Translations under genes and position numbers: made by a program | In this document: in pieces, positions 60,320-64,000 of the stretch | How positions within the stretch are numbered: the stretch's first letter is position 1 | Layout of the letters: every line of letters starts with the position of its first letter | The notes under the pieces: generated by a model | Told to the model about the DNA's origin: nothing | The model's input: only the letters and a program-made list of their open reading frames with translations | The model's database searches: none | DNA from: Steinernema hermaphroditum | Lineage: Eukaryota > Nematoda > Chromadorea > Rhabditida > Steinernematidae | DNA: 64,000 nt | Direction of reading: 5' to 3' | Assembly (NCBI GenBank): GCA_030435675.1 | Contig: CM059625.1 | Span: 10,044,001-10,108,000 of the forward strand

Positions 60320-61370
60320 GTGATCTTGATTCAGCTGTTACACTTCTTCTGTCTCGAGCAAAGACATCACAAATGCAGGAGATTGTCTCGAGCACTCTGA
60401 TATGGCGGAGTCGGCGATCTCAAAAAAACACAGCAGTAGCGGAATATGACTGCTCGCTGATTACGGAGCCACACCGCTCGCACAATGATTACACGATCGG
60501 ATTGTCTTGATCCCTTGTATGATGCAGACAGCGGTGAGACCACACACGATGAGCAATGGTTGCGTCATTGAATGATGCACACATTGAGATTGTGCGAACA
60601 TTCGGCGCGAACGCGAGCGCTGATCCACAACCGTCAATGAACAATGTTTTCTCAATAGCCGCGATTTTTAAGAGTGCATCCCCTCCAATGCGATACCCCT
60701 TATGTAATTCACTTTTGTAGATTGTTTGAACCGTAGATCTAATGGCTTCATAGCGAGATTACTGCATTTAAAAAAGGCGCTAAAACGTTGTTGTCTCTCA
60801 TGAAATTAGACAGCTAATTCTGCTACTACTTCGTTAGCACATGATCTATAACACAGAGCACGGTAGTCTCGATGTGTCTTCGAGGACGTTTTACGGATAA
60901 CTATAGACGCCACACAGCGTGAGGTGATCAATCATATATTGACTTCCGATAACCGATTCGGGACTCAAGTATGACCAATGGTAGTTGAGTCACGTTAACA
61001 GTTCATTGCTTACTCAGCTTGCACAATATTCCCGCTATATCTAAGTGACTTTTCCTGGAGTCAAACTTTGAGCTTCAAAGAGCTTTGTCCTACATGTACT
61101 ATCAATCGGCTTTTCTGTCACTTCCGTCATGCTCGTTCCTAATCAGAACTATCAGCAAAAAAGTACCCAGTTGTTTAATCAGAACTCCATGAATCGCAAC
61201 TAACCAGCAAACAATGGTGTCGCATATCTAAAGTTGGTCCCACCGCGAATTTTTTCTCAGAAATTTGCGGGGTTTTCAAATTTACTAAACAACTGATAGC
61301 GTGCTTCATACTGCTTCTCATGTGTCTTTGACTTTAAAGTGACCAAATGCCTTTTTAGATTCAGAAGTCA
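60320..61370. other. intergenic between divergent piki-1 and kleisin genes
   Basis: About 1 kb with no supported ORF. The likely trans-splice acceptor of piki-1 (TGTAACAG) lies about 18 nt before its ATG. Confidence 0.5.
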
Positions 61371-61379
61371 GATGGTACA

Positions 61380-64000
61380 ATGACTGATGCACCACCGATT
61401 GCAATCGCTCAACCATCTGCAGAGCAGAGTATGGCAACAGAGTGTGCTGTACAAAACGCTTTCGAATGCTTCAATCGGAGATTTCTGAATGCAAGGAAAA
61501 ACCGTCGTTCTTCACTGAGCATCCGCTTTGGAATTCAAATAAAGGGCAGTGGTAGCCCCACGCGCCACAATCGCCACAAGGGTACATTCACCATTGGAAA
61601 ATGCAGTTTTTTTTATAAAAGCGTGTGTTAGATAAAAGCCCGACACCCGCACTCCGGACACCGACAAAAAACCCGCCTCCCCCAGAATCAACTCTGACCC
61701 CGAGCCAACGGAGAAAACGTGTGTTTATGATTGATCAGTTGGCTTAACGACATCTCTCATAAAATTTAGTGCACGAAGAACAGGAAAACGCGAAGATAGC
61801 GGAGCTTCTCGCTCAAACGAATAAAAAGGTATGCCATAATCATGGAAATCACCTACACAAAAACATATTTAGTGGATCGGCAATAACTTCGAAACTCTTC
61901 TGATAGAAAAGCTACCTGATGTAGTCGAACGGCAACCGCTAATGAGCATCGGAACTTTATTAGACGCTAGTGCAAAAATCTACGCTTACAAGGTTGACAA
62001 AACGCTTCAAGACTGCTGTCATGCAAAAAGGGACATAGAGAGTGAGTTTGCGCCCTGATTGCGATTTATTGTGCCGTGCATTTAGAACCAGAAAAGAATG
62101 CCAGGAAATTGGAAAAAATGCGGGAAGCCAACCTTGAAAATGGTACAGAAGCAGGCCCAACTCAGCCCGATTACATGGAGCACGAAATCAATGAAAAAGA
62201 CATGTTTCGTCACATTACAAGAGACGACGACACCACAATTACCCGCGAAACCTCACCAGTGATCTATCCACTTATACCGAAGTATGCCGATGGAGCAAAG
62301 TCGGAGAAACACTTCAAGATCCCAATGGATTTTTCCCTATTTAAGAAGAAGACTAAGAAGAGGAATCGGCCACCGGGAGCCCCGAATTCCGACGACGAGT
62401 ACGAAATGGTGAAGGAACGTAACGAACGGATTCGGCAAAGATGCTTTAAAATAACGCGGAATCCGCGTGAGAAATTGGTGCTTACGGACAGTTCCGACGA
62501 GGAATGCTCGATGAAAGAGAGAGATGCTAAATTCTTCGATTTCTTCGAGTGCGTTCAATTCAGGAACACTTTATTGCAACAAGACGTAAGAGAACGGTCG
62601 CACCACATTTGCACGAATGCTGCATTTTAGGCTAAGAAGCTGATCTTGAAGGATGTTGACTACGATCCCGAAAATGATGAGAAAGAGCTTTACAATCCAC
62701 GATACTCGAAGACTGTAAGACGCATGGGCGCCTCGTCTTCCGCTTTGATGCTGGCGAATGCAGAGAGTACCGAAAATGGCACAATTCTTCTTCTTCATGA
62801 TCGACCATTCACAACGTTATCTAAAAAATACTTCAAGCGAAGTTGTGGGGAACATCCAACTTATGAGGAGGTGAATGTAAATACTGACGTATCAGGTAGC
62901 CACTTTGGAAACCAAGCAATTTTAAGAAAATCCTTTTAGGCATCATGCAACAAGTGCTGGCACTTGACAAACGCAATTTGCGGTATCTGTTCCCAACGGT
63001 GAATCGTGATGACTTCAGGGTAACAATGGAAAACAGAAGAGCTCGCGCAGAAGCTCTGAAGCTGTTGAAAGAACAGCTGGAAGAGCAGTTAGAAGGTCCT
63101 GGTGACGAAGCCCATGAAGGAGTATCAAGGAGAGATATGTCGTGGCGCGATGAGCTTTTGAATCCGAAGATTTTTGAGGAGGAGAAGAGGCCCGTCAAAG
63201 GCGCTAAACGCGGTCGACCACCAAAGGCTAAGGTGGGAACAAAGAAAGTTCCGAAACATAGGACGACGTATGCGGCAAATGAATTTGAACAACGAAAGAA
63301 ACAAGTTAGTGGCTCAGAAAAGGGTCGAAAGAAGCACAAGAAGAAGCGCAAAGGAGAAAAGAAGGATAAAAAGAAAAACGATTCGATAGAATGTATGGAA
63401 GTGGATGATCCAAAGGATGTCAGTTCAGTTTTCAACGGATCTTTCTTAGCTGCTCATATGTCTTTTGACGATGCCGTTGGCTCCCTGTGCAAATTGGAGC
63501 AACCACCCTTCTTGGAGGAGGACTGCCAGCTAAACCGCCGATTGGTGAATGCGGATCTTGTGCAGTCACTAACTGCTAAGGAAGCTGAGATGCTCGGACT
63601 TAGTCCCCAGCTTCTAAACATGATCAAAGAAGACGTGGCAGGAGGAAAGATCCGAGATGAAGTCGTTTCCAAAATCGGCACACTGACGTCGCCACATTCG
63701 CAAAACATGCTGTTGGAACTTGTCTTCGGAAGCGCATTTGATGATAAGTCTGTTGCGTACGATAGACAAAAGATGGAGGCAAATAGTTTTCAAGATAAGG
63801 AAAAGCAAATGAAATGTGCAAAATTCGCTTTTACTGAAGACTACACAGACTTCGACTCGATGTGGCATTGCAACGTGGCAGCTATTGAAGCAGGTAACAA
63901 ATTGCGTATCGCGATCGACACCCAATATCTATTTAGAAGAAACACAGAATAACGAGGAAGAAGATGAATTTACTCAGCTTCAAACTCGGGAACTGGGCCC
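61380..64000 (+). CDS. condensin-type kleisin (NCAPH/barren-like; C. elegans DPY-26 or KLE-2 class), 3' end missing
   Basis: Exons 61380-61581, 61632-61718, 61770-61828, 61873-62041, 62086-62585, 62631-62895, 62940-63893 and 63937 to the window edge. After a basic, TP-rich N-terminus (LRTPTKNPPPPESTLTPSQRRK) the segment WIGNNFETLLIEKLPDVVE...IGTLLDASAKIYAYKVDKTLQD matches the kleisin N-terminal domain of NCAPH (NAFGLHLIDFMSEIL...[21 protein letters not shown]), which binds the SMC2 neck. Acidic and Lys-rich linkers follow, including an AT-hook-like KRGRPPKAK and a polybasic run at about 63320-63380. The C-terminal SMC4-binding winged helix would lie beyond the window. Subfamily (condensin I, II or dosage-compensation) is undecided. 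Confidence 0.6.

Noticed and set aside
1..64000. tRNA, rRNA, SL-RNA genes, CRISPR arrays, transposase genes, viral genes
   Set aside because: Scanned by eye on both strands; no convincing cloverleaf with a GGTTCGAATCC-type arm, no tandem spacer array, no recognisable transposase or viral protein. A tRNAscan/RepeatMasker run would be decisive.

Overview
This is eukaryotic DNA from a nematode, probably one related to the Caenorhabditis/strongylid lineage (clade V). The evidence is the mix of genes (cuticle collagen, cuticlin-type ZP protein, innexin, Ig-superfamily adhesion protein, synaptogyrin), very small introns (mostly 36-50 nt, GT...TTTCAG/TTTTAG), and splice acceptors placed 0-11 nt before several start codons, as expected for spliced-leader trans-splicing. 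There is no bacterial, viral or mobile-element signal that I can support. I cannot name the species. Because the exons are short, most gene models were built by joining exons by hand. The reading frame closed across every junction, and total lengths match the families (e.g. IFT20 132 aa, INTS10-like 715 aa, PI3K-C2 1609 aa).

Left part (1-19 kb): first coding exon of a SWAP-type splicing regulator (-); RMND5-type E3 ligase subunit (+); an unidentified multi-exon gene (+); an arylsulfatase (-), tail-to-tail with the previous gene; a small secreted peptide precursor with a TATA box (+); a tetraspanin (+); a UDP-glycosyltransferase that has lost key residues (-); an ILRUN/C6orf106 homologue (-); a locus resembling one near 54 kb; and a divergent RhoGDI-like gene (+).

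Middle part (19-42 kb): a long stretch without a recognisable gene (19.0-22.0 kb); a cuticlin-like ZP protein with a candidate cassette exon (+); a Ser/Tyr-rich coiled-coil protein (-); synaptogyrin (+); a cuticle collagen (+); a GPI-anchored Ig/FnIII adhesion molecule with a 2.4 kb first intron (-); and an innexin (-).

Right part (42-64 kb): a gene-poor stretch to 47.1 kb; IFT20 (+) facing a rhomboid protease (-) with 39 bp between stop codons; a PRADC1-like secreted PA-domain protein (-) divergent from an INTS10-like Integrator subunit (+); a small gene sharing a module with the 16.7 kb locus (-); class II PI3-kinase piki-1 in 26 exons (-); and a condensin-type kleisin (+) that runs off the end. 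I see no operon or cluster with one shared function. I found no undescribed multi-gene system; the most interesting signals are splice-level features, lost catalytic residues and a duplicated module.
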